From NCBI GenBank assembly GCA_026398575.1, contig JAPLSP010000085.1, forward strand, positions 1 through 20,544: a stretch of DNA of 20,544 bases. The letters run 5' to 3'. Shown one piece after another: positions 11,207 through 18,536 of this stretch. The notes beneath the pieces are model-generated. The model was not told where the DNA came from. It did no database searches and was given only the letters and a program-made list of their open reading frames with translations. Within the stretch, counting starts at the first letter, position 1; the number at the start of each line of letters is the position of its first letter. This DNA comes from Candidatus Sumerlaeota bacterium (GTDB lineage: Bacteria > Sumerlaeota > Sumerlaeia > JADFCT01). The position numbers and the translations under genes are program-made.

Positions 11207-11902
11207 TTATTTCTTATCCGCGATGCCTGCTTTCTTTTTTATTTTTTCGATGTCGAGCTTGTCGAAATAGGATTTCAGATTTATCCAGATGGGATGGAAG
11301 CCGTAGCCGCCTTTGGTCATTTCCGCCAGGGCTTCGTCTTTGGTCCAGCCCTGGATTGCGACGCGATAGATGGCGCACATCAAGCCAGTGCGGTCTGAGC
11401 CGTGCTGGCAATGGACGAGGAATGGCCCGCGGTCTTTGGCGGAAACGATTTTGAGAAATTTGACAACGTCCTCATCTTCCGGATGCCAGGCCTTCATATA
11501 AATGTGTTCATAGCCAAGGCCGGCGGTTTTGGTTTCCTTGCGGTCGGAATGGAAAGTGCGCAGATTGATCACCGTTTTGACGCCCAGTTTTTTCATCTCG
11601 GCAAATCCTTCGGATTCCGGCTGCGAAGAGCGATAAAGGCCGTCGCTGACTATATAAAAATTCTTCAGGCCAGGTTTGCCGAGCAGCGGCTGCGCCCACG
11701 TCGCGGGGCGTGTTGTGATAGCCGGCGTATTTTCGACGGGATAATTGGCTTCGTTCTCCTCCGTCTTGGCGAGTGAACCGGATGTTTCAACGGCAGTGGC
11801 TGTGAGGGGCAGAGTATGGAAGGCGAGGAATATAGCGAAGAAGAAAGGAACCGTTCTTAAATAACACGCAATGATGCGAATGATGAAAGTGAAAGCATAC
11901 AT
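11207..11902 (-). CDS. Secreted tyrosine/dual-specificity-type protein phosphatase
   Basis: A 231-residue protein. The active-site loop is HCQHGSDRTG, the C-x5-R motif with nucleophile C165 and R171. AWHPEDED just upstream in the fold supplies a candidate general acid (D143). GLYRSSQPESEGFAEMKKLG with VKTVINLR is the usual start of the DSP/Tyr phosphatase family domain (about 78-220). The N-terminus has a long hydrophobic segment (VPFFFAIFLAFHTLPLTATA, about residues 18-37), which is a signal peptide or anchor, so the catalytic domain would be periplasmic or extracellular. AAAGG lies 7 bases before the ATG. The substrate (phosphotyrosine, phosphoinositide, inositol phosphate or other) is unknown. 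Convergent with gdhA across the palindrome cluster; no operon partner is seen. Confidence 0.88.
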   Translation of the reverse strand: MYAFTFIIRIIACYLRTVPFFFAIFLAFHTLPLTATAVETSGSLAKTEENEANYPVENTPAITTRPATWAQPLLGKPGLKNFYIVSDGLYRSSQPESEGFAEMKKLGVKTVINLRTFHSDRKETKTAGLGYEHIYMKAWHPEDEDVVKFLKIVSAKDRGPFLVHCQHGSDRTGLMCAIYRVAIQGWTKDEALAEMTKGGYGFHPIWINLKSYFDKLDIEKIKKKAGIADKK

Positions 11903-12505
11903 GGCGGCGCCTTTGAGTTTTTGTTTATGCGCAATGATGGTTGGAAATATTTATCCCGCAGGGCATGAGACGGCAAGAGCGCATTTTGGCCTGAGGGTTT
12001 TGCGGGCGTATTTCAGTCGAGCTACCTTGGCGTGCCGGAAAAGATTTGACAAAACAATGTGCGACAAAATAATGGCACAAAGCCATTCCTGCCTGATTCA
12101 ACGGCAATGCGTTTTCATTGTTTTGTCAGAACAAGCGCCGCGTCCTGCCGGTCGCCGGCTTGGGATGCGCCCGGTTTTTGTCAGGATGGTGGGGGGCAAG
12201 GCGATCAAATTACAGCTTGTTTACCGTACGATACGGTACAAGGTGCACGTTAATGTTGGCCACTGAAAACGGCATTTTTTCATCCTTTGGCTTCAAGATT
12301 CAGGCGTGAATTAACAACGAATCAGGTTTGCTTATCCGCTAAGAATATTGGTATTTATTGAGTTATGATATTTATAAAACTAGCGTTTGCCTCCGGGCGG
12401 CTGTTTCGCTATGCTTGAAAAGATTTCTTTTTCGTTTGGCGAATTAGGGCGCCTATTTTGCTCCCACTAAGGGGCTCAATGAAATTTTGCCAAAGGAGAG
12501 CAACT
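11903..12505. other. 603-base gene-free stretch with dyad and repeated motifs
   Basis: No convincing gene is found on either strand. It holds TGACAAAACAATG (12047-12059), a near direct copy GACAAAATAATG (12063-12074), and an exact inverted copy CATTGTTTTGTCA (12116-12128). There is also the dyad TACCGTA-CGA-TACGGTA (12222-12238). The end (about 12300-12400) is AT-rich, with TATAAA-like sequence near 12373, and probably carries the promoter of the pilin-like gene; no clean -35/-10 pair could be fixed. Confidence 0.6.
12047..12128. repeat. Inverted pair and direct near-copy of TGACAAAACAATG
   Basis: Exact 13-base inverted copies lie at 12047-12059 and 12116-12128. A one-mismatch 12-base direct copy (GACAAAATAATG) at 12063-12074 follows the first. 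Three sites for one regulator, or the foot of a large stem-loop with a 56-base loop, are both possible. Confidence 0.5.
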
Positions 12506-13153
12506 ATGTTTTTCAAGCATTCGGAGAATCCACGCATGCGCGGCTTTACGCTGATTGAATTGCTGATCGTTGTCGCGATCATTTCGATCTTGACGGCGAT
12601 CGCCATCCCCAATTTTCTCGAGGCGCAAACGCGCGCCAAGATTGCGCGCGCCCAAGCCGATATGCGGACGGTAGGCATGACAATCGAAGCCTACTTCGTT
12701 GACTATAACTCCTATCCGCGCGGCAATATAGGAAAAGGCGTTCCCAACACCGAACCGCTGTCACAGCGCATTGTCTGTCTGACGACGCCGGTGGCTTATA
12801 TGACCACGTTGATGCCCGATGCTTTTCCAGCGATGGCCGCCACGGGCGGTCTTCCGGTGAGGGCCTTGGACACCTACGATTACTTCGACAAAGAATCGGA
12901 TATGGATGAGGACGGCGCAGGACTGCCTGATGTCAGTGGCGTGGTTCAACCCAATAGCGTCAATAGCACCCGATTTTGCATGTGGCGTCTGGCGAGCGGC
13001 GGACCGGATTTGTACCAATCCTTTGGCATCATCCGCACGGAGCTGCCGAAGGATTTTCCCGATGCGCGCGACATGACCGGCGTGGAATATGATCCGAGCA
13101 ATGGGACGGTCAGCGGGGGCGACATCACCCGTTGCGGGCCGAAGTATCAATAA
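12506..13153 (+). CDS. Type IV pilin-like / type II secretion pseudopilin protein
   Basis: A 215-residue protein. The start at 12506 is fixed by AAAGGAG 8 bases upstream and gives a short basic leader. RG|FTLIELLIVVAIISILTAIAIP is the prepilin peptidase site: cleavage after G13, N-methylated F14, and E18 as the +5 Glu. The hydrophobic helix serves as membrane anchor and assembly spine. NFLEAQTRAKIARAQADMRT, then YNSYPRG, is the DUF1559/SBP_bac_10-like or G-like pseudopilin style common in planctomycete-like and candidate-phylum bacteria. The remainder is a globular periplasmic head of about 140 residues with no recognised motif. It would be exported to the inner membrane and assembled into a pilus or pseudopilus. 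It stands alone here, without secretion ATPase or secretin genes. The next gene starts 39 bases later. Confidence 0.9.
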   Translation: MFFKHSENPRMRGFTLIELLIVVAIISILTAIAIPNFLEAQTRAKIARAQADMRTVGMTIEAYFVDYNSYPRGNIGKGVPNTEPLSQRIVCLTTPVAYMTTLMPDAFPAMAATGGLPVRALDTYDYFDKESDMDEDGAGLPDVSGVVQPNSVNSTRFCMWRLASGGPDLYQSFGIIRTELPKDFPDARDMTGVEYDPSNGTVSGGDITRCGPKYQ

Positions 13154-13192
13154 GACGCTTTTGGCGCCAAGGCGGTCTGAAAGAGGAATGGA

Positions 13193-14635
13193 GTGAGTGA
13201 AACCAAGTCTGAAAAAAGCCTGAGAAGCAGAGTGATCCTGACCGCCGGCGTCGCGGGAGTGGCGCTGGCGGTCAATCTCTTTATTGTTTTGCGCGTTATC
13301 ACGCCCGAAAGCCTCAGCGCCGAGGCGATTGTGCGTTCGAGCATTGCGCGGGAGCTTTCCCAGCCCGGAAGCCGCGGATACCATGCGCTCATCAGCTCGT
13401 GTCTGATGGCCCCGTTGCCGACGCTGGGCTCGGCGCCGCTCGTCTGGATCAATGAGTGGCAGAATGGAATCGCGTTTTATATCCTGAGCTCGATCCTGTC
13501 GGCCATTGCCGCCTTGTATATGGTTGCGCTGGCGCGGTCGTTCAGCCTGCCAGCGCCGTGGATTTGCGGTCTCGCGCTGGCCATCGCGCTGCTGTTCAAT
13601 CCCTGGACGCCGCTGGCCGCCTGGCGCGGAAGCAGCGCCACGGGATCGTTGCTGTTTGCCACGGCCATCGGCGCGCATTTTGTGGCGTGGCTGAAACGGG
13701 ACAAATGGTTTTCGCTGGGACTCAGCGCCGGTTTCCTGGCCTCCGCGTTGATTTGGGACGTGCGATTCACCCCGGTGGCTTTGCTGGGCGCAAGCATTGT
13801 GGCCGGCCATGCCGGCGCGTTGGCCCGCAGGGAGCGGCGCGCGGCGATTCAGGCGGCGGCGGCGGCGGCGGCGGCGGCGCAAGGCGCCCCGTTGGCGGCG
13901 CCGCAGGCTTTGGCCGTCCCGGCTGCGATCGTCGCGCCTGCCGGGGGCAAGAGGCGCGTGGAAGGATCGCTGATCGTGTTTCTTGCGCCGATTGTCTATA
14001 TTCCGGGAATCTGGGTGCTGTTCAACTGGCTGATTTTCGGCGACGCGCAGCGCATGTTTCGCGACTTGCCGTTGTTCAAGGGGATGATCCTCCACCTGGC
14101 GCAATACGGCGCCGCCGCGATGGCGGTCTGCTATCTGGCCACACGATTTGCCCCGCTGGGAAGATTGGCCGCGGCGGCCGTGTACGGATTGGGTGTGGCC
14201 GGATTGATCTGGCTGGCGGTCAGCCCTGTTTCGCCGGCAATGGCCGCCATTGTCGGAACGAAACCTGATACGGCTTCCTATTCGCAATCGCTGGAAGACT
14301 TGCGGCGTTATTTGCGCGAATCGTATGGCGGCAGGCTGGCGCTGGTGATCGGGCGGCCTGGATACCTGGCGCAGCGGCAATTGGGCCCCTGCACGCAATT
14401 CATTCATTATCTGGATCTCATGAGCATTGAAGGCATTTTGAAGGACAGCCCGGGGCGGGAGCTGATTTTGATCCTGAGCGAACCGCAGCGCGAACGATAT
14501 TATGCGCAATTCGGCAAAGATCGTTGGGATTTGTTTTTTGTGGCGGACGAACGATTCGGGCCTTGGCAAGCCTTTTTTTGCGTGCGAGCCGCCGGCAATT
14601 CTTCTGCGCAGGGCAAATCCAGCATCCCGGAGTAA
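13193..14635 (+). CDS. Multi-pass membrane protein of unknown function with poly-Ala linker
   Basis: A 480-residue protein starting with GTG at 13193 (GAGGAATGG just upstream; an ATG at 13188 stops at once). About eight to ten hydrophobic segments span residues 13-345. An arginine-rich, polyalanine and Ala/Pro linker (about 212-255) splits them, and the last 115 residues (about 365-480) are soluble. The layout around residues 40-205 (short loop after helix 1, then helices alternating with LALAIALLFNPWTPLAAWRG-like turns) loosely recalls GT-C glycosyltransferases of the PMT/ArnT type, but I cannot see a firm DE/DD catalytic motif, so I leave the function open. It probably belongs with the following TPR gene (68 bases downstream). 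Confidence 0.75.
   Translation: MSETKSEKSLRSRVILTAGVAGVALAVNLFIVLRVITPESLSAEAIVRSSIARELSQPGSRGYHALISSCLMAPLPTLGSAPLVWINEWQNGIAFYILSSILSAIAALYMVALARSFSLPAPWICGLALAIALLFNPWTPLAAWRGSSATGSLLFATAIGAHFVAWLKRDKWFSLGLSAGFLASALIWDVRFTPVALLGASIVAGHAGALARRERRAAIQAAAAAAAAAQGAPLAAPQALAVPAAIVAPAGGKRRVEGSLIVFLAPIVYIPGIWVLFNWLIFGDAQRMFRDLPLFKGMILHLAQYGAAAMAVCYLATRFAPLGRLAAAAVYGLGVAGLIWLAVSPVSPAMAAIVGTKPDTASYSQSLEDLRRYLRESYGGRLALVIGRPGYLAQRQLGPCTQFIHYLDLMSIEGILKDSPGRELILILSEPQRERYYAQFGKDRWDLFFVADERFGPWQAFFCVRAAGNSSAQGKSSIPE
13853..13879 (+). repeat. (GCG)9 trinucleotide repeat encoding nine alanines
   Basis: Nine uninterrupted GCG codons give residues 221-229 of the membrane protein. The tract lies in a predicted loop between membrane halves, so length change by whole codons would be tolerated. 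Confidence 0.9.
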
Positions 14636-14663
14636 GAGAGCAGCGGCTTGGACAGAGCGAGTG

Positions 14664-14708
14664 AAGGACCCCAAGGACCCCAAGGACCGCAAGGACTGCA
14701 AGGATGCC
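14664..14708 (+). repeat. Five 9-base units AAGGACCCC-type running into the TPR start codon
   Basis: Units AAGGACCCC, AAGGACCCC, AAGGACCGC, AAGGACTGC and AAGGATGCC. The last contains the ATG of the TPR gene (14704). AAGG of the fourth unit lies 9 bases before that ATG and can serve as Shine-Dalgarno, so the repeat supplies both translation signals. Confidence 0.85.
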
Positions 14709-17697
14709 TAAAAAACTTTCCTGGGTTTTATGGATTTGCTGTGGTTTGGCGTGGGCGCTTGCGCCGAACGCGCGCGGCATGGACGTGGATGCCGACGTCG
14801 CCAATGCCAACAAATACAGCGTCATGCTGGCAAAAGCCCAGCAGTTGGCGTATCCCCAAAAAAAATTCGATCAGGCCATTGCGTTGTTGCGTCAGGCGGC
14901 AATGCTGGCGCCTGCGAGGCCGGAGGCTTATCTTCAGATCGCCCGGATCTACGATGGGCGCGATCGCGTGGACGAAGCCCGCGTCGCGGTCGTGGAGGCT
15001 TTCACCGTGCGCCCCACCACGGACACGGGCGAAATGCTGCTGGATCATTCGCGGCGATTGTATCGCAAGCAGCGCTATGAGGAAGCGCTGAATCTCGTGG
15101 CGCCTTTCTATCGCTGGTCGCCCGGTTACTGGGGCGTGATTTATCAACGCCTGCTGTGCCTCAACGCCATGGGAAGGTACGAGGATACGATCAAGGACGG
15201 CGAATCGGCGATCACGAGCCTGGTATCCTGGAGCCGCGCGCATCCGGACAAAGAAATTTCGTGGGTGGATATAGTCTCGCAAGTGGGGCGCGCCTTTTAT
15301 GAGCGCGGCGCGTTGAAAGACGTCATCCAGCAGTTTGAAACGTCGCAGGCCGGCCAGCCGCCGACGAGCGGGACGGTGACGATCCAGCGCCTGTATCTGA
15401 GCGAGATGGGCAAAGGCCGCCAGCGCGACCAGAAATGGGATGAATGCATCGAGTACTTCAAGCGCGCGGCGCGGTTGGCGCCTTCCAACGCGGATTATCA
15501 GCTTCAGGTTTCGCGCGCGTATCAAGCCGCCGATCGCAAGCAGCAGGCCATTGAATATCTGCGCGAGACGTCCAAGCAGGCCTGCAAAGACGAGCGGCTG
15601 CGCGAGGAACTGGCCGACGTGCTGTTCAACGAAAGCCGCTTTGCCGAAGCCGAGCAGATTTATCGCGAACTGTATGGCGAGAATTCCAAAGACCGCCGGC
15701 GTTTCGACCAGATCGTCGCCTGCCTGGTGAAGCAGGAAAAGTTTTCCGACGCCGCCGCGATGATCCAGGCGGCGATCCTGCGCATCGAATTGTCCAGGAT
15801 GTCGGACCGCGAGAAGCAGCGAGCCATCGCTTCGCTCGAGGAGAAGCATTTGGGCGTTTTGGAGAATTCCGATTTGCTGGACCAGCGAATCCGCGCGCTG
15901 GCCAGAGACGTCGCCGACACGCCCACCGATACCCTGAACCTGAACCGTCTGGCGGATCATTATGCGCAGAACGGCCAGAGCGAATTGGCCCTGTCCGTCT
16001 ATCTCATGGCGGCCACGATCAGCGGCAGCCCTGCCAAGATCCTGGAGCAAACCCGCAAGCTCATGAACGCCGAGCGCCGGTATGAAGCGATTCCCTATCA
16101 GGAAGCCATGATGGAGCATTTCCCCGCGTCCGCGGAAGTTTTCTGGATGCTGGATTCCTATATCTATATCAAAGTGCCCGTCCAGGCGCGGCGGTTTGCT
16201 TTTTCCCCTTCGCTGGCCGACGCCTATCGCCGCACCGAGCTGTTCTGCCACCGGATGGCGAATGACGACCGGGTCACCACGGATCTGCGGGCGCGGGCCG
16301 AGCTGAAGGAATTGCAGTATCATCTCGAGCCGCTGGCCAGTAACGTCGAGCTGTGGCAGTCGGCCCGCACGAGGGCTCTGACGTTGTCGCAACAGGCCGG
16401 AATGCGCGACGACGTGCGCCGCCTGATTCTTTCCTGGGTCGCCGACATCAGCCTGACGCGGCTGGATGAACCGGAAACGGCGTATCGCTATTATGAGTCG
16501 CTCATGCGCGAGGCGCCGAGCCGCGACGGACTGCAGAGGCTTTATGAGACCGCCATGCGCATCAACCCGATGCCGCCTCCGGCCACGGCGCGGCAAATCA
16601 TCGAAGAGCGCAAGGACCTGGCCGGCGATTCGGCCACGCAGCTGGACCTGGCGCGCTGGGAGTGGGACGCCGGCGAGCGCGATCAGGCGATCGAACGGAT
16701 TCGCGTCATCCTGAAAAGCAGGCCCAAGGAACCGTCGAAAGTCCTGCGCATCCTGCAGCGGATGAGGCCGGATTTGGCCCGTCAGCTGGCCGGGAGCAAA
16801 TCGTCGAAACCTCCGTCGGATGTGATCGAAGTCAAGATTGAGAAAATCTGGGATTGCCTTGCGCCGGATTTGCTGATCGGGGATTCGGCGGTTTACAGCG
16901 AGAAGACGCGCCTGATCGTGCCGTCCATCTTTGTCTCCAGCGCGCCGTTGCGGCTCGTGACCGATGACCGCCCGGCGGTCAGCGATCCCCCGGCGCTCTT
17001 TACCAAGACGTCCGCCGCGGCGAAGCCGGCTTCCGGCGCCACGACTGAAACGCGAACGGCTTCTCCGGCCAATGTGGCGGCGTCGGACCTTTGGGCGGCC
17101 AGCTGGAGGCCGGGCGTTTTTTCCGATATGGACCCGGATGCTCCGGTAAATCTGCTACTCACGTCAGAACGCAAACGAACGCCGGAAAGCAATCTCGAAG
17201 CGCGCCGCTCGCTGGTTCGCGAAAAAGAAGACAGCGATGGCTACATCTTCAATATGTTTATTCATTCAACCCACCCTTTCACCGTCAGCTTTGACATGTC
17301 CGAGATGCGCAGCGGCTATCAGGTGCTGTCGCCGGCCAAAGGATTTCGCGAGGATTCGGGCAAAATCTCCTTCGACAACGACGGCGAGAAATTTTCCGCC
17401 AAGGAAGGCACGACATTCACGATACGGCTGATCTTCCATAAGCGCGAAGGAGGCATCCGCCGCTCGCGCAGGCAGCAATGCCCTTCCGCAGAAATCGTCG
17501 TCAATGAGACTAAAACCACCGGCACGCTTCAGAGCGAAGGCGACGTTTACGTTCTGGCGGACGATACGCATGGATTGCGGCTGGAAGTGGACCGCGAGAG
17601 CGACTTGCCCGGCGCCGAGCCGCCGCATTATGCGGCAGTGGATCGGATGGTGTATCGAATGGGAGGGGTGGAACTGGCGATTTTGACGGGGAAATAG
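14704..17697 (+). CDS. Large secreted tetratricopeptide-repeat (TPR) protein
   Basis: A 997-residue protein. Residues 1-25 are a signal peptide (WVLWICCGLAWALAPNARG), so it acts outside the cytoplasm. From about 40 to 690 it is helical with TPR units, for example FDQAIALLRQAAMLAPARPE, YEEALNLVAPFYRWSPGYWG, WDECIEYFKRAARLAPSNAD with RKQQAIEYLRE, FAEAEQIYRELYGENSKDRR and DQAIERIRVILKSRPKEPSK. TPRs form superhelical scaffolds for protein contacts. The last third (about 705-997) is different: VIEVKIEKIWDCLAPDLL, then beta-rich sequence with an Ala/Pro/Ser/Thr linker (about 765-795), probably one or two sandwich domains of unknown type. No enzymatic motif is seen. It follows the membrane protein by 68 bases and may form an envelope complex with it. 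A heptamer array begins 10 bases after the stop. Confidence 0.85.
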   Translation: MPKKLSWVLWICCGLAWALAPNARGMDVDADVANANKYSVMLAKAQQLAYPQKKFDQAIALLRQAAMLAPARPEAYLQIARIYDGRDRVDEARVAVVEAFTVRPTTDTGEMLLDHSRRLYRKQRYEEALNLVAPFYRWSPGYWGVIYQRLLCLNAMGRYEDTIKDGESAITSLVSWSRAHPDKEISWVDIVSQVGRAFYERGALKDVIQQFETSQAGQPPTSGTVTIQRLYLSEMGKGRQRDQKWDECIEYFKRAARLAPSNADYQLQVSRAYQAADRKQQAIEYLRETSKQACKDERLREELADVLFNESRFAEAEQIYRELYGENSKDRRRFDQIVACLVKQEKFSDAAAMIQAAILRIELSRMSDREKQRAIASLEEKHLGVLENSDLLDQRIRALARDVADTPTDTLNLNRLADHYAQNGQSELALSVYLMAATISGSPAKILEQTRKLMNAERRYEAIPYQEAMMEHFPASAEVFWMLDSYIYIKVPVQARRFAFSPSLADAYRRTELFCHRMANDDRVTTDLRARAELKELQYHLEPLASNVELWQSARTRALTLSQQAGMRDDVRRLILSWVADISLTRLDEPETAYRYYESLMREAPSRDGLQRLYETAMRINPMPPPATARQIIEERKDLAGDSATQLDLARWEWDAGERDQAIERIRVILKSRPKEPSKVLRILQRMRPDLARQLAGSKSSKPPSDVIEVKIEKIWDCLAPDLLIGDSAVYSEKTRLIVPSIFVSSAPLRLVTDDRPAVSDPPALFTKTSAAAKPASGATTETRTASPANVAASDLWAASWRPGVFSDMDPDAPVNLLLTSERKRTPESNLEARRSLVREKEDSDGYIFNMFIHSTHPFTVSFDMSEMRSGYQVLSPAKGFREDSGKISFDNDGEKFSAKEGTTFTIRLIFHKREGGIRRSRRQQCPSAEIVVNETKTTGTLQSEGDVYVLADDTHGLRLEVDRESDLPGAEPPHYAAVDRMVYRMGGVELAILTGK

Positions 17698-17706
17698 AAC
17701 CCGCTC

Positions 17707-17776
17707 AATATCCAATATCCAATATCCAATATCCAACATTCAATATCCAGCATTCAATATCCAGCATTCAATATCC
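17707..17776 (+). repeat. Ten heptamers AATATCC/AGCATTC
   Basis: Ten 7-base units: AATATCC four times, AACATTC, AATATCC, AGCATTC, AATATCC, AGCATTC, AATATCC. The rest of the gap to 17900 shows no recognisable structure. The reverse-complement family reappears at 20514-20544. Confidence 0.92.
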
Positions 17777-17900
17777 AACTAGAAACTGTCCGCGCCTGAT
17801 CAGCAATCGAAATGCCCACAGCGCCGATGTTTTCCTTTGCGACGCGGGCAAAAGAAACGATAAGATATTTCAAATCAGCTGACAAAAGAGTTCCCCCAAA

Positions 17901-18107
17901 ATGCCAAATCGCGTGATAACAGAGCGGCTATGCAAGCTGGGAGAGGAAGAGCAATTCGACCGCGAATTTTGGCGTCAGGCTGGCGATGAAGCGCGCTGGG
18001 CTGCCACATGGGAAATGGTTATAGAAGCCGAACTGTTCCGAGGCAAGGATGCCAGTCAACTCCGATTTCAAAGAGATGTTCAGCATATTCAACGAAGAGA
18101 AGGTTGA
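17901..18107 (+). CDS. Small uncharacterised protein paired with a nucleotidyltransferase
   Basis: A 68-residue, charged, probably helical protein (ITERLCKLGEEEQFDREFWR near the start, AATWEMVIEAELFRGKDASQ in the middle, LRFQRDVQHIQRREG at the end). The pattern W-x-MV ... RGKD ... LRFQRxVxxIxRR recalls small proteins often found just before single-domain nucleotidyltransferases. The last 59 bases overlap the downstream gene in another frame, which suggests translational coupling. No Shine-Dalgarno is clear before the ATG. Function unknown. Its role as partner of the nucleotidyltransferase, perhaps toxin-antitoxin-like, is inferred from gene arrangement. Confidence 0.6.
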   Translation: MPNRVITERLCKLGEEEQFDREFWRQAGDEARWAATWEMVIEAELFRGKDASQLRFQRDVQHIQRREG

Positions 18108-18510
18108 ATATCTGGTAGTGGGAGCTCATGCGGTTATCTTCTATTCTGAGCCCCGCTATACCAAGGATTTGGATATTTGGGTTAATCCAACGCCTGACAA
18201 TGCTTGCCATGTTTATCGCGCCCTGAAACGATTTGGCGCTCCTTTGCATGACATTGAAGCAAGCGATTTTGTCAACCCCAAGCTTGTTTTTCAGATGGGA
18301 ATGGCGCCCAATCGCTTCGACATTATCATGCAAATAGCTGAAGTGGAATTTTCATCCGCATGGCCCAGGCGTTCGTTGAGTTCCTATGGAGGAGTACCTG
18401 TCAATATTTTGGGTATAGAAGACTTGATCAAAAACAAAGAGGCAGCAGGCCGGTCTCAAGACAAGCTGGACGTCGAAAAGCTGCGCCGGAAAGAGACCGG
18501 AACAGCCTGA
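18049..18510 (+). CDS. Nucleotidyltransferase-fold protein (MNT/DUF6036-like)
   Basis: A 153-residue protein. YLVVGAHAVIFYSEPRYTKDLDIWV is the core of polymerase-beta-type minimal nucleotidyltransferases: a Gly-rich turn (GA in place of the usual GS/GG), then the metal pair D40-x-D42. RFDIIM provides a possible third acidic residue (D91). The end, VPVNILGIEDLIKNKEAAGR followed by DKLDVEKL, is the usual C-terminus of this family, which includes antitoxins that add nucleotides to partner toxins and many uncharacterised members. GAGG lies 6 bases before the ATG. It overlaps the small upstream gene by 59 bases and precedes the transporter by 26 bases. Enzyme activity is likely from the Asp pair; the target is unknown. 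Confidence 0.82.
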   Translation: MPVNSDFKEMFSIFNEEKVEYLVVGAHAVIFYSEPRYTKDLDIWVNPTPDNACHVYRALKRFGAPLHDIEASDFVNPKLVFQMGMAPNRFDIIMQIAEVEFSSAWPRRSLSSYGGVPVNILGIEDLIKNKEAAGRSQDKLDVEKLRRKETGTA

Positions 18511-18536
18511 ATTTTTATGGAATCCAGAAAGAGAAC

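Noticed and set aside
11871..12266. 131-codon plus-strand frame upstream of the pilin-like gene
   Set aside because: No clear ribosome site, no domain, overlaps the phosphatase start and the inverted motifs; treated as non-coding.
14648..14710. Collagen-like GPQ repeats in another frame
   Set aside because: A by-product of the 9-base AAGGACCCC repeat; the frame soon diverges into the shadow of the TPR gene.
12761..16596. Two long Arg/Gln-rich open frames on the minus strand
   Set aside because: Composition typical of antisense reading of GC-rich genes; the plus strand has signal peptides, membrane helices and TPRs.
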